DNA from: Glomus cerebriforme
Lineage: Eukaryota; Glomeromycota; Glomeromycetes; Glomerales; Glomeraceae
Direction: 5' to 3'
NCBI GenBank assembly: GCA_003550305.1
Contig: QKYT01000266.1
Location: forward strand, 116,131 to 140,325
DNA length: 24,195 nt
Shown here piece by piece: positions 8,746-18,284 of the stretch (positions within the stretch are counted from its first letter, which is position 1; each line of letters begins with the position of its first letter). A model generated the notes under the pieces. It had not been told where the DNA came from. It saw only the letters and a list, made by a program, of their open reading frames with translations, and ran no database searches. The translations under genes were made by a program, and so were the position numbers.

Positions 8746-9200
8746 CCAGTACCAAGTTTCGTAGGAAATAAAATTGCTTTTTTTGGACTTTGTGTAACGT
8801 AACATTTATTTATACAGTTAATCTAAACGTTACGGTTACACACGAATATTTTTAATTATATCTGATATAGATAGATATAGAAGATAAATATAATATATAT
8901 ATAGATATAATTAAATATTTACAGTACAAAGAAAAAAAAGCAGCATACACTACATACAAAGGTCTCTGTACATGACATGTTATCTAATTACCGCGTACAC
9001 CCGGTTTACATTGCATGTTTCACAGTCACGTGTTTAATTTTTTTCGCAGATCTAATTATCTTTTTTGTTAGATGATTTATAAATCACGTGAGTGTGAAAT
9101 TTTGTTGGCGACGTTGCTTGATAGAATTTACATCAAAATGTATTAATTTCAATTTATTTTTAATATTATCTGGTGTATTTATTTAAAAATAGAAAATCCT
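8746..9200. other. intergenic spacer downstream of the AKR gene
   Basis: No coding sequence seen. It contains a TAGATA/TATA microsatellite (about 8860-8910) and two CACGTG palindromes (about 9028 and 9087) that could be bHLH (E-box) sites, though nothing ties them to a promoter. It should hold the 3' untranslated region of the minus-strand AKR gene. Confidence 0.45.
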
Positions 9201-10526
9201 TCATTCACATTTAGTGGGATCCCATCCTAAAAATAAAATTTTATTAATTTAGCTTTAGCAAGAATGTTATAATTAAATAGATTCACCAAAAGAACGCATT
9301 TAAGTTATTCTCGAGAAATCATTTCATATTTAGTAATATTAATGTACATTACCTGTAGTTAAATATTCATCTAAATTATCGAGGACTTTCATATCCTCTT
9401 CATCGATTTCAAAATTATATACATCAGCGTTTTGGATAATACGATCTTTATTAATACTTTTTGGTAAAGTAACATATCCATGTTGAAGTCCCTTCAAATC
9501 GAGAAAGAAAGGAATTAATTTAATAATTATATATTGCATTTGGGTAAGTGTCAATTTGAATATTTACCCAACGAATTAAAATCTGAGCAGAAGATTTATT
9601 GTATGTTTCGGCTATTTGGACCAAAGTAGGATCATTTAATTTTTTTCCCTTAGTAAGTGGAGAATAAGCTTCTACGACAATGTCATTTTGAGCACAAAAT
9701 GTCGTAATATCATTTCTTGCCAACCAAGGATGAATCTAAATTTCATAAATTAATATTTCAAATAAATAAATTTGCTAAATAATTTATAATAATAAAGTTA
9801 CCTCAACTTGATTAACAGCCGGCTTAATCTCCGGTTTTTGTTCCAACAGTTCTTTTAAGTGCTGAACACCATAATTCGATACACCAATACTCCTAACTTT
9901 ACCCAACCTAACCAATTTTTGTAAGGCATCATAACTTTCTTTACGCAACTGAGGGCCTGGCAATGGTGAATGCAAAATTAATAAATCAATATATTCTGAT
10001 TGTAGTTTTTCTATGGATCTTTCGGCTGCTTGTAATGTTTTCTCGTATCCTTGATCCGAATTCCAGATTTTCGTCGTAATCCATATTTCTTCTCGTGGAA
10101 TTCCACTAACAGGTTAGATAATGAATTATGATTAAATGTAAAAATCAAATTAAAAAGATAACGTCTAATTAATAAAAAAAAACCTTTTGTTAACAGCAGC
10201 TCCTACATCAGCTTCATTTTCGTATAAAGCCGCAGTATCGATATGCCTATATCCAGCCTATAAAGAAATAAAAATTGAACTAGCCCAAATCGAATTTATT
10301 AAAAATTTATTCATGGTTATACCTCTAAAGCCCATGTCACGGCATTCTGAGTGGTGACACCTTTAGGTGCTTGATATACACCTAATCCTATATTAAATTT
10401 AAAAAATTTTAATTACGGTAAGAAATTATTAAATAATTGAATTCGATACATACCTAATAAAGGAATTTTACAACCATCATTAAGAGTAGTTGTAGAAGAA
10501 AGCGTTAGTTTGGCCGAATCAGCCAT
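9201..10526 (-). CDS. aldo/keto reductase, 7 exons
   Basis: Exons 10526-10454, 10387-10323, 10257-10184, 10105-9802, 9735-9568, 9491-9353 and 9226-9201 join in phase to a 282-residue protein, a normal length for a small cytosolic AKR; introns are 65-126 nt. It should reduce carbonyl compounds with NADPH in a TIM barrel. The catalytic tetrad is complete: Asp53 and Tyr58 ([11 protein letters not shown]), Lys83 (TTKIW) and His116 (LLILHSP). The cofactor-binding [10 protein letters not shown] block has Lys239, Ser240 and Arg245. GVSNYG and NQVE are also present and the protein ends WDPTKCE. The start at 10526 gives the expected short lead-in before the first barrel strand. It shares a 275-bp upstream spacer with the divergent NC2-alpha gene. 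The exact substrate cannot be told from sequence; glyoxal/aldose-type reductases are closest in feel. Confidence 0.95.
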
Positions 10527-10801
10527 TCTCTTAACGATTTGAATTTGTCGTGAAATTTTGATAAAAAAAAAAATTTTTTAAAAAAAATGAAATCTATTTT
10601 CAGAGTTTGTAAATTCTAGTATCAAATAAGTTTAGACTTATATTAAGGTTTCGTTTTAATAGTCATGTGTTATGACGACAATAGTGGTTGTAAAAATTGT
10701 ACAACATCAAACCATACTAAGTTGAAATTTCTCTAATTTACAATCCTTTCTTCAAAACATCTTATAACAGCTTTTCTTTCAAATAATATTTGTCTAAACC
10801 C
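10527..10801. promoter_or_regulatory. divergent promoter region between AKR and NC2-alpha genes
   Basis: Only 275 bp separate the two start codons, so both promoters must lie here or overlap. There is a poly(A)/poly(T) tract near 10562-10588, a common nucleosome-excluding feature of divergent fungal promoters, and no clear TATA box in either direction. Control is not otherwise visible. Confidence 0.55.
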
Positions 10802-11773
10802 ATGATGAGAAAAAAGTACAAAACCAAATTTCCGGTGGCAAGTATACGTATTTTGTTAAATTTACTTGGTATTTGTTCACCAAAGAGCTCAAGTTTTAAA
10901 AGCAATTTCTTTTACAAACTTTCTCTTCATTTAAATATATATCACATAAAGGCCCGGATTAAGAAGATCATGCAAATGGATGAGGATGTAGGAAAAGTTG
11001 CTCAAGCCACACCGGTTTTAATCTGTGAGTTGTTAAAAGTCTACGTTTTATTTAAAGGGTTTCATCTGTTTACCAGAATTCTAACTATATTTTTTCTTTT
11101 TAACATAATAAAACTAACTATGAATAGCTAAAGCATTGGAATTGTTTATGCAGTCGCTAATAGATCATGCATGTCAAGAAACAAGAGCCAGGAATGCAAA
11201 ACGGATGTCGGTTTCGCATTTGTGAGTAAAAGATTTTATTTAATTAATTGTGTATGATTTATTTAATTTACTTATACATTCTTTCCGATCTATTGTTTAC
11301 TTGGAATTTTATATAGAAAGAAGACTATTATGACGACAGAACAATTCGATTTTCTGAAAGATGTTGTCGCTAATATACCGGATCCTGTTGAAACTGGAGA
11401 TGGTGAAGCTTCCTCTTCCGCTGCGACTTCTGGTATTATTAGTAGTAATATGGAAGGCATTCTAAGTGGCGATGAAGCGGAATCATCGACGCCTGTACAA
11501 ATAAAAAAAAGAAGAGGACGAAAAAGGTAAATATTTGTAATAAATTCATTATGATGGTTTATTACTTAAATAAATTTTTTAATACAAAAGGAATGCAGAT
11601 GATGAAGAATATGAAGGTACAGTTAGCACATCAACATCAACAAGTTCACCGAAAACTAGACGGAGGTTAGTAAATTTTAATTATTATTTTATAATTTGAA
11701 TTTACACGTGTTAATGCGAATTGATCTTAATAGTACTAGGAAGCGAAAAGAAGTTAATGATACGGATGTCTAG
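10802..11773 (+). CDS. DRAP1: NC2-alpha / DRAP1 (Bur6-like) transcription corepressor, 6 exons
   Basis: Exons 10802-10837, 10952-11024, 11128-11221, 11317-11526, 11591-11665 and 11734-11773 give 175 residues. NC2-alpha pairs with NC2-beta through histone folds, clamps TBP on promoter DNA and modulates RNA polymerase II initiation in the nucleus. The histone fold (about 8-90) is clear: [57 protein letters not shown]. The tail is Ser/acidic with basic clusters ([15 protein letters not shown]) likely to serve as nuclear localisation signals. The first intron begins GCAAGT, not GT; only this GC-AG choice gives the conserved PVARIKKIM junction. The start at the first ATG, 12 codons before that junction, fits family N-termini. 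Confidence 0.95.
10838..10951 (+). other. non-canonical GC-AG intron in the NC2-alpha gene
   Basis: The intron starts G|GCAAGT (10838) and ends AAAG (10951), 114 nt. The neighbouring GT at 10842 would add one base and break the frame and the conserved histone-fold start. GCAAGT is the classic consensus for GC donors. Confidence 0.85.
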
Positions 11774-12194
11774 GCTTTTATATAGTATTTTATTAATAGA
11801 ATGATTTATGAATTACAAATGAAAACCTATTAAGAGGAAAGGGAAATCATTGTAAAAATAGTATATACATATACGATCTAATGATTAAGATACCTTTTAC
11901 CTTCTTAGCATTATTTCATTGATACAACACAAATAAGCATTTTCTTTTCAAGAATTGCACGCTCCAGAATAGGTGTCCTATTTTAGCTAATTGTTAGATA
12001 AAAACTTTGATTCTTATTTTAAATCAAAGTATTTTTTTTTCACTAATCGATAACAACTTATTTTATATAGGTGTTCAAATCATCTTTTAATAATATAAGT
12101 AATAAATAGTATTATGATCTATTTGAGACAAATATAATATTAATAATTAAATACTTGATGACAAAATATTAAAGTTTACTATTTATCATCATAT
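11774..12194. other. 3' flank of NC2-alpha, no gene seen
   Basis: No coding sequence recognised. It probably holds the 3' untranslated region of the upstream gene; no unambiguous polyadenylation signal can be assigned. Confidence 0.4.
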
Positions 12195-12267
12195 CTGCGC
12201 CTCTCGCGCTTCGCCAGAATTGGCATTAACGTGCTTCAGCGCTATTTAACTAACCCTAATCCTAACC
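12195..12267. repeat. GC-rich patch followed by telomere-like repeat
   Basis: In very AT-rich surroundings, about 50 bases (12195-12243) are GC-rich with small self-complementary parts (GCCAGAATTGGC; CAGCGCT near the right end). A short gap later comes CTAACCCTAATCCTAACC (12250-12267), about three degenerate copies of the complement of the TTAGGG telomere unit. It could be the end of a dispersed retroelement or an interstitial telomeric scar. Confidence 0.5.
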
Positions 12268-13448
12268 AAATTTACTTTTTTATAACTATTACTCTATTCA
12301 AAAATGCATTAATTAATTAATTATTTATATTATAAACAATATATTATATTTATGTAATAAAATTACCACCAGTTATATGTAAAGCCATTCAATTTTATTT
12401 ATTTATTAAAAGTTCAAAATATAAAATTAAAAGCATTTGTTTACAATTTAATTTAATTAATTTATTTAAATATAATAAAATTACAATTTATAAAATATAA
12501 ATACTTAAAATATTTTAAAAAAATAATATTTAAAAAAATAAACTAATAACTTTATTTTTTAAGATAAGTTTTATTAAATTACTAATTAGAATTTTTAAAA
12601 TAAATTTACATTTGTGATTTTATTACATGATTTTCATGATTTTATATTTATTTTTAATAAAAGAAATTTTGCTAAATTTTATGAAATTATATACAAGATT
12701 TTTATTTTATTTAATAAAATGTTTAAAATATAAAAAAAAAAAAGAAATATAATTATTTACAAAATAATAAAAAAAAAAGAAATATAGTTACTACTTATAA
12801 ATAAAAAAACAGTACCTATAAATAGTAAAAAAAAACTAGTATTTGCAAAAAACATAGCCATCTGTTAAACTATCAATAAAAATAATTAATATATATATAT
12901 AAAAAAAAGTAAAACTTTAGTATTTAACTAGTAAAATATTACCTATTATATTAGAATTTAAAATATCAGAATTTTAAATTATTAAAAAAAAGTTGTTTAA
13001 AACATTAAAATTTTATTAGAATTTTAAATTTTAAAATTTGAAATTATTAAAAATTAAAATTAAAAAAAAAAACTATTTCTATATAATTATCTAATTAATT
13101 CTATCAAATTTAGTATAATTACAAAATATATACAATAATTATATAGAAGCTTTTTTAGAATGCTACTATAAATTTATATTACAGTATATTAAGTACTAAT
13201 ATATATATATTAATAAACATATTATAAAATAAAGTCAATTGTTTAACAATTAGTAAAAGGTGGTATTGAAGTTAATAATGTGCTTAAGAAATTGAAATGT
13301 GAATTCTTTAATAATGTATTATAAAATATAAAAGTTAAGAATATTATGTTCATTATCATAGTAAATTTCTTTGTTATTAAAGAAGTTGTAAATCTATAAA
13401 TATAAATTGGTGAGTTTCATTTTACTTCTTTATCTGCTAAGTTCTTAA
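12268..13448. other. long AT-rich spacer
   Basis: Almost only A and T, with poly(A) runs and an AAAAAAGAAATATA motif duplicated at about 12733-12785. No coding frame is credible until about 13440. Missing 5' exons of the next gene could be here but I cannot find them. Confidence 0.5.
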
Positions 13449-13999
13449 AGGATTTTTAGTGATACAGATTCTAACATAGAATTTTTAGATCATGATGTCG
13501 CGAAAGATACAGAATTTTTTACTCAGCTTTCTGATATGCTAGATGCAATAAAGAAACGACCAAAATTTTATAGTAAGTTTCTTGCATTTCTTCGTAGACT
13601 GAGAAAATATGTGTAGTATGTAATATTCTTTATTGGTATGTTGGACAGGGAATACAAAGATTACAGCTCGCATTTAAAGATAAAATTGTCCATGAAGGCG
13701 ATGAAGTTAAATACAGAACTAATAATGTTACTGAAGTCATTACTACTTTAAGAGTTGCGGAAGGATGGGCTTATATTAATTACGAAAAATCCTTTCATCC
13801 CACTGTAACCTCCTTTTTGAAGAAAAAATTGGACGTAAGTGATACTTTTTGCTATTAAGTATTGTGATAAGTATAAAATCTCAAAATATTGTAAATTTAG
13901 CTTTCGAATGCTTCAGGAAGTGATCAGCTAAGACGACTCTCAATTGGAAATATGTCTTATGACAACTTATCAAAAAGGAGGTCAAATAATCGTGTTTAG
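13449..13999 (+). CDS. 5'-incomplete gene of unknown function, at least 3 exons
   Basis: Visible exons are about 13449-13610, 13649-13834 and 13901-13999, ending at TAG 13997-13999. They join in phase through a very short intron (13611-13648, 38 nt, GTGTAG...GACAG) and a normal one (13835-13900, GTAAGT...TTTAG). The product (about 145 residues visible) has a helical part (FFTQLSDMLDAIKKRP, FLAFLRRLRKY, then GIQRLQLAF), a mixed part with KIVHEGDEVKYR and VAEGWAYINYEKSFHP, and a Ser-rich tail with a PKA-like RRLSIG site. The first exon follows an acceptor-like TTTTTAG (13453-13459); upstream sequence has no ATG in frame, so the start is unknown. I do not recognise the family. It is either a gene with distant 5' exons or a truncated copy. 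Confidence 0.55.
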
Positions 14000-14564
14000 T
14001 AACCGTAATCATTAGCATACTACATACTAGGAGGTCCTACATCTTGATATTTTTTATCTTTTATTACAATAAAAAATGTGAGATTGAGTGAAAGAGGATA
14101 TTCGGTAAAATTCTTGCCGAAAGAATAAAATAATATTTTTGCATACAATTATATCTTTTTCATTTACTTCGACCTTTTTTTTTTCCTCGTACGATCAATA
14201 AAGTTGGCACAATTTACCAAATTCAGATATATAATGGAGTGGGTTATGGGATTGTGGGAATTGAAGTGGGAAGTAAGCGAGCGTGTATGCTAAGATCATC
14301 AATCTGAATAAATGCGCAGTGACATTTAATATATATGTCACATGTATCACGGGAACAAGTAATTGTGCAAAATAATTTATTCTCAAACTTTCTCGCACAT
14401 TCTCAAAATTACATATAGCCCCTTGATGATCTTTATATAAGGATAACATTAAATTCTTTATATGTTATTGTTAAATTAAAAGGATGCCGTTGATCAGATT
14501 TTTGTGATGCGTTTATATTAACGTAATTTTCCCAAAAGCGTATTCCAAAATCGATCCTGGAAAT
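14000..14564. other. intergenic spacer
   Basis: The 3' flank of the previous gene and upstream region of the next. An 84-codon minus-strand frame (14449-14195) exists but has no family features or neighbours to support it. GCGCAGTG occurs at 14314, a motif that recurs three times in the next kilobase. Confidence 0.4.
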
Positions 14565-14573
14565 TATATAAAA
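14565..14573 (+). promoter_or_regulatory. TATA-box-like element
   Basis: TATATAAAA lies about 220 bp upstream of ATG 14785. With transcription starting about 30 bases downstream, the leader would include the 78-nt intron at 14707-14784 (GTAAGT, CTAAC branch-like site, TTTATAG) that ends exactly at the ATG. Confidence 0.45.
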
Positions 14574-14784
14574 AGGTGATGTCCCTGTTAGTGGATCCTT
14601 TTATCCGCCTTGTGCAAGTAAAACAAAAAAATTCAAACCATTCAAGCTTACCATTATTAAAATCATTGACATAACGAACTCGTATTTTCAGCAAAGTAAT
14701 AATAAAGTAAGTTATTTATTTCTCGGCTAACTTCTTGCTTGAAATATGCCATCATGATGTTAATCGATTTTCCCACCTTTATAG

Positions 14785-15378
14785 ATGTTCCAAAATAAAA
14801 TGGACATATTACTTTTGTTGTTATATATCAACATTTTGATCTTCGCCGAGATGCGTATAATAGGCGCAGTGAAATTACTCACATAAATCTCGTCATATGC
14901 TTTAACATCACGCTCCTCAATAAAATTTGGCGCAGTGTGTCTTCAATAATAAATCACGTGCCAAATTCTTGGTATTTGGCGCAATATTGTAACGGCAATA
15001 AAAAAAATCGAATTAACTTTATTGTAATGCATTAAGTAATAAATTTCAGGCGGAATGTAATGTTGCGAAAATTAATAGTAATGGTAAGTGTGAATCAGAA
15101 ATATTACTTTTTTTACATCAGTTGCTAATCTCCCGAATTTATGCTTGTAGATTCGAAATTACTTAATCTCGGAGAAGTTTTCTTGCAGGAAATAATCTTT
15201 TATATAGTCTGTGCGGGTGAGAGTGATATAGATAGATGAAAATTCTGTAGATATGGAGTGTGATAATTTATTTTGGAAATCTAGTGCAGTAAAAGAGTGT
15301 GGGGGTGAGAATCTTGTAGTTAGTAGAAAAAAATTAGCTATAGATATTTTTTGTAAATGTAAGAGAGTAAAGAAATAG
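14785..15378 (+). CDS. candidate small secreted protein gene (spliced, model uncertain)
   Basis: ATG 14785 directly follows a well-formed 5'-leader intron. The first exon encodes a good signal peptide: MFQNKMD, the hydrophobic run ILLLLLYINILIFA, then an Ala-Glu cleavage-like site. Unspliced it stops after 33 residues (TAA 14884). Downstream are convincing splice sites: AG at 15048-15049, an exon 15050-15083 (AECNVAKINSN), donor GTAAGT at 15084, and acceptors at 15150 or 15235. Using 14785-14868 (donor GTGAAA, weak) with 15050-15083 and 15151-15239 gives 68 residues. Using the acceptor at 15235 instead gives a mature part with five Cys, ending FCKCKRVKK at TAG 15376-15378. Neither model is proven. 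A secreted role, for example in host or environment interaction, is inference from the signal peptide only. Confidence 0.35.
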
Positions 15379-15978
15379 TTTGATGCTGGGACTCGCATTA
15401 AATGGTCTAGGATCCACGTACTCCCTCCCTCTTTGATAGCATCATACATTTCATTAGTTTATGTAATTATATTTAATAAAGTTTCGCCTATAATCTAGAT
15501 TATTATAATAAATCTGGTGGAGGTTCTTTAAATAGATAAAATTGTCTCATATAAAATATTCTTAAATAAATTGCTTGAAAGTTCCTCGTGTAAAACCTGT
15601 AAAACCTACCGCAAATAACCACTCTAGATCAATTAAGAACGGATCCAGGAGATGTTGCGTGGCAACTGCGGTACACAGGTATGAGGAAACGTTCCCTCTT
15701 CTGAGCTGTCAAGACCTCCATATATTAACCACTCTGGATCCTTAAGAACAGATCCAGGAGATGTTGCGTGGCAATTTATGGATGACAGATTAGAGGTGCA
15801 AAGTATACAAATTTCATCTGTTACGGGACTAAATAAATACTACGCCTGAAATCTGTAACAGGTAAGACAGGTGATAGGTGTGACATCACTAATTATTAAC
15901 CCATGTGCGACTTATCGTTAAATTCATCATATAAACGCGTTTTCACTTTTCATACCTTTTTTCATAAAGAAAAACATT
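15379..15978. promoter_or_regulatory. upstream region of the 568-residue protein gene
   Basis: No gene recognised. A 96-codon minus-strand frame (15449-15159) overlaps the splice-supported plus-strand sequence and looks like a shadow. The proximal 370 bp are less AT-rich and carry a duplicated 50-bp block (listed separately). The segment before the ATG is C/T-rich (TTTTCACTTTTCATACCTTT), a common fungal start-region composition. Confidence 0.45.
15616..15774 (+). repeat. duplicated 50-bp block upstream of a gene
   Basis: Block one (15616-15665) and block two (15726-15774) share TAACCACTCT at the start and GATCCAGGAGATGTTGCGTG near the end, with about 3 differences and one indel, starting 110 bp apart. 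Each contains GGATCC-like inverted bits. The duplication could hold repeated regulatory sites or be a remnant of a short dispersed repeat. Confidence 0.7.
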
Positions 15979-18284
15979 ATGTCGGAACCAGCAGTTAATT
16001 CTGGCTTCAGAATGTATCGATTTAAACACAAGAAATACAGTTTCTTCGCGAACACAGATGCCCGACAATGGTCATTTCACCATTTTTACATTTCTAGCCT
16101 TCACTCAAGAGACTCACCTAAAACATTCAGTGAAATTTTTGACAAGTGGGTCGCCAGCCTGAAATTCATTCAAAAGCAGAACAAGGTCCCAAAGTCAATT
16201 GTAAAGTTTATGGAAGAGCTAATGAAACACAATCAGTCCAATGAATTTAAGAACTTGCAAGTTACTTGTGAGCAGGATTTCCATGCTCATGTTCTCTTGA
16301 CTCTTTCAAGTGGATCGGTAACAAAGAGCAAAATGGCAAAAGGCTATATGAAACAGGTGAGTGATATCTTGGCTGGTGCAATAGGAGAGCAAGATGAGGA
16401 GTTAGATGAGGAGTTAGATGAGAAGTTTGATGAGGATGGTACAAATGTATCGACATTACTTCAAAATAAGGTAAGCTCTTCAAAAAGTGTTTTGCTTAGA
16501 TGTTTGCAAAACATTAATGCAAGACTCATCATGCTTTCATATTTTTTTAGCAGAATTCTAATCAAAAGTATAGTTATGACACACCCAGATATGCTATAGT
16601 GATTGAACTCACAAAAAGTATTTATGAATTCAATGATGAACAAACTTCATTAAGTCCCTCACCAGTCGCTTCTTCCTCAACACATAATAATTTGAAAAGA
16701 AAAATAGAAGATGACCAGTCAGATTTTGAAGAATTGTCACTATTGTTTGATGAATCAAATGAAGACATCCTTGTAGAAAATATTAATGAAAATGTACTTG
16801 AACAAGAAACCATACTGCCACATACAAGTGATTCTTCAAAGGTAAACCTTTAATGTTAACAATTGGGAATGTGTATTTAGTAGGCTTACTGTATTATTCT
16901 TAATAGATAAGACCAAAGAATATAGATGCTTATATCATCAAAGCCTTCCATAATTATCAAAACACAATCCCTAAAACTCGTAGGGTTATTATGTAAGTTT
17001 GATATCATTCTATTATTGTTTTCAATAATAACCAATTTACGGTTTATACATATTTTGTCCAATAGTCCTGCGTATTGAAAAATCCTCGACTTAATAGGAG
17101 AAAGTTTATATGATTGCAAACAGCTCTCAGAGGAAGACATATCGCAACTATCATAAGAGTTTTCTGATGACATTTCCTGAAAAACAATGTCTCCAGAAAG
17201 AATATACAACAATATTTTGATAGTAATTGTGAGATAAAGGTGGATGGTACTAGAAAACTGGACACAAACATCCAGTTTATGTATGTATAAGTTTTCTTTG
17301 ATTATATTTTTTGTTTATATAGTATTCTGACTCTGAATTGATATACAGAAAAAGCGATATGGTTAGCTTTCAGGAAATGCTGACAGAGAAAGAACTAAAA
17401 ATGAGCATAGTATTCCCACTCTTCCGTGGGATATTTACTACTGGTAAGATTAAAAATACCTGGTAAGTTGCTTTTGTTTTTTGCCGAATATTAATATTAA
17501 AGAATTAGCAATAACTATTCTATATATATAAGGAGGGAAGTTCAAGCCTTGTCGACCAATTATGCATGTAATGAAAAAGGAAACCCGTTTAAAAGAGCAC
17601 GCATGGGCAGAAAAGTAGATATGAAAAGTACTTTGATCCAAACCTCCAATAAATTTGAAGTTATTTATGGAAAGGTAACAGAAGGGTTGGGTCCATTTGG
17701 CACTCCTACTGCCTGTCATAGGAAGCGCTATCTTAATAAGTTAAAGCTGATGATCATTATGCGTGATAACATTAATCATTTGCTAAAAGAATGCAAATAT
17801 GTATCATCTGAAAAATGTATGAATTTAATAATATATAGCTGGCTCCAAATTGGTAGATCTTACTTACGCCATTACACTTATGCAGATTTAACTCACTAAT
17901 GAATGCCATTTTTATGTGTATACAGGTCTAGAACTCAACTTTTATGCTATGGACTGGTTAGGAGCTGGCATATACAGATTTGGTTTAGTCGATCAATGCA
18001 GATTACCGTCAGCCGAAGATGAATGTGGGATACTTGAGAACACGTACTGCATTCTCAAATCACTTGAAGTAAGTATTAATCTTTGTTAATAGTATTAATA
18101 CAAATATCCATCTAATTTGTTGATCAAATAAATGTAGAATAAATCGCTTGAGGCCAAAAAACTCGTTAAGGAATTATTGTTAGAAAATACTAAGGGGAAA
18201 CGACGGCAAATTACATTTGAAACTGAACAAGAGTTGAATACAAATCATACCCCTATGCTAAAAAAACAAACCTTTATAAATTAA
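15979..18284 (+). CDS. uncharacterised 568-residue protein, 8 exons
   Basis: Exons 15979-16470, 16551-16841, 16907-16992, 17197-17284, 17323-17462, 17533-17852, 17926-18068 and 18138-18284 join in phase to TAA 18282-18284. The N-terminal 135 residues are mixed helical (FSEIFDKWVASLKFIQ). An acidic DEELDEELDE stretch (137-153) and a Ser/acidic, probably disordered exon 2 with a basic KRKIEDD follow. The C-terminal half is denser: MSIVFPLFRGIF, GRKVDMKSTLIQTSNKFEV, PFGTPTACHRKRY, LELNFYAMDW (474-483), IYRFGLVDQC and a charged tail. I associate this C-terminal pattern with a large lineage-specific family in Rhizophagus-like fungi; no enzymatic motif is visible and no function is known to me. Introns 3 (204 nt) and 4 (38 nt) are the uncertain joins. 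It seems intact while its surroundings are decayed. Confidence 0.7.
16993..17196 (+). other. exon-like third intron of the 568-residue protein gene
   Basis: The donor GTAAGT (16993) is followed by a good acceptor CCAATAG at 17066, giving a normal 74-nt intron. Sequence from 17067 reads like coding DNA (KILDLIGESLYDCKQLSEED), but with TGA and TAA in frame and a frameshift near 17180. The acceptor CTCCAG at 17196 removes all of these and restores the frame. Confidence 0.55.

Noticed and set aside
10790..11131. Unspliced 113-codon frame at the NC2-alpha 5' end
   Set aside because: It starts at TTG and reads through two introns; the spliced model recovers the conserved histone fold.
15159..15449. 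Minus-strand 96-codon frame starting MYDAIKEGG
   Set aside because: It lies opposite plus-strand sequence with splice sites and coding character; no family features support it.
16262..17271. Several minus-strand frames of 60-108 codons, one Ser-rich
   Set aside because: They lie opposite exons and introns of the 568-residue protein gene and change frame where its codons do; shadows.
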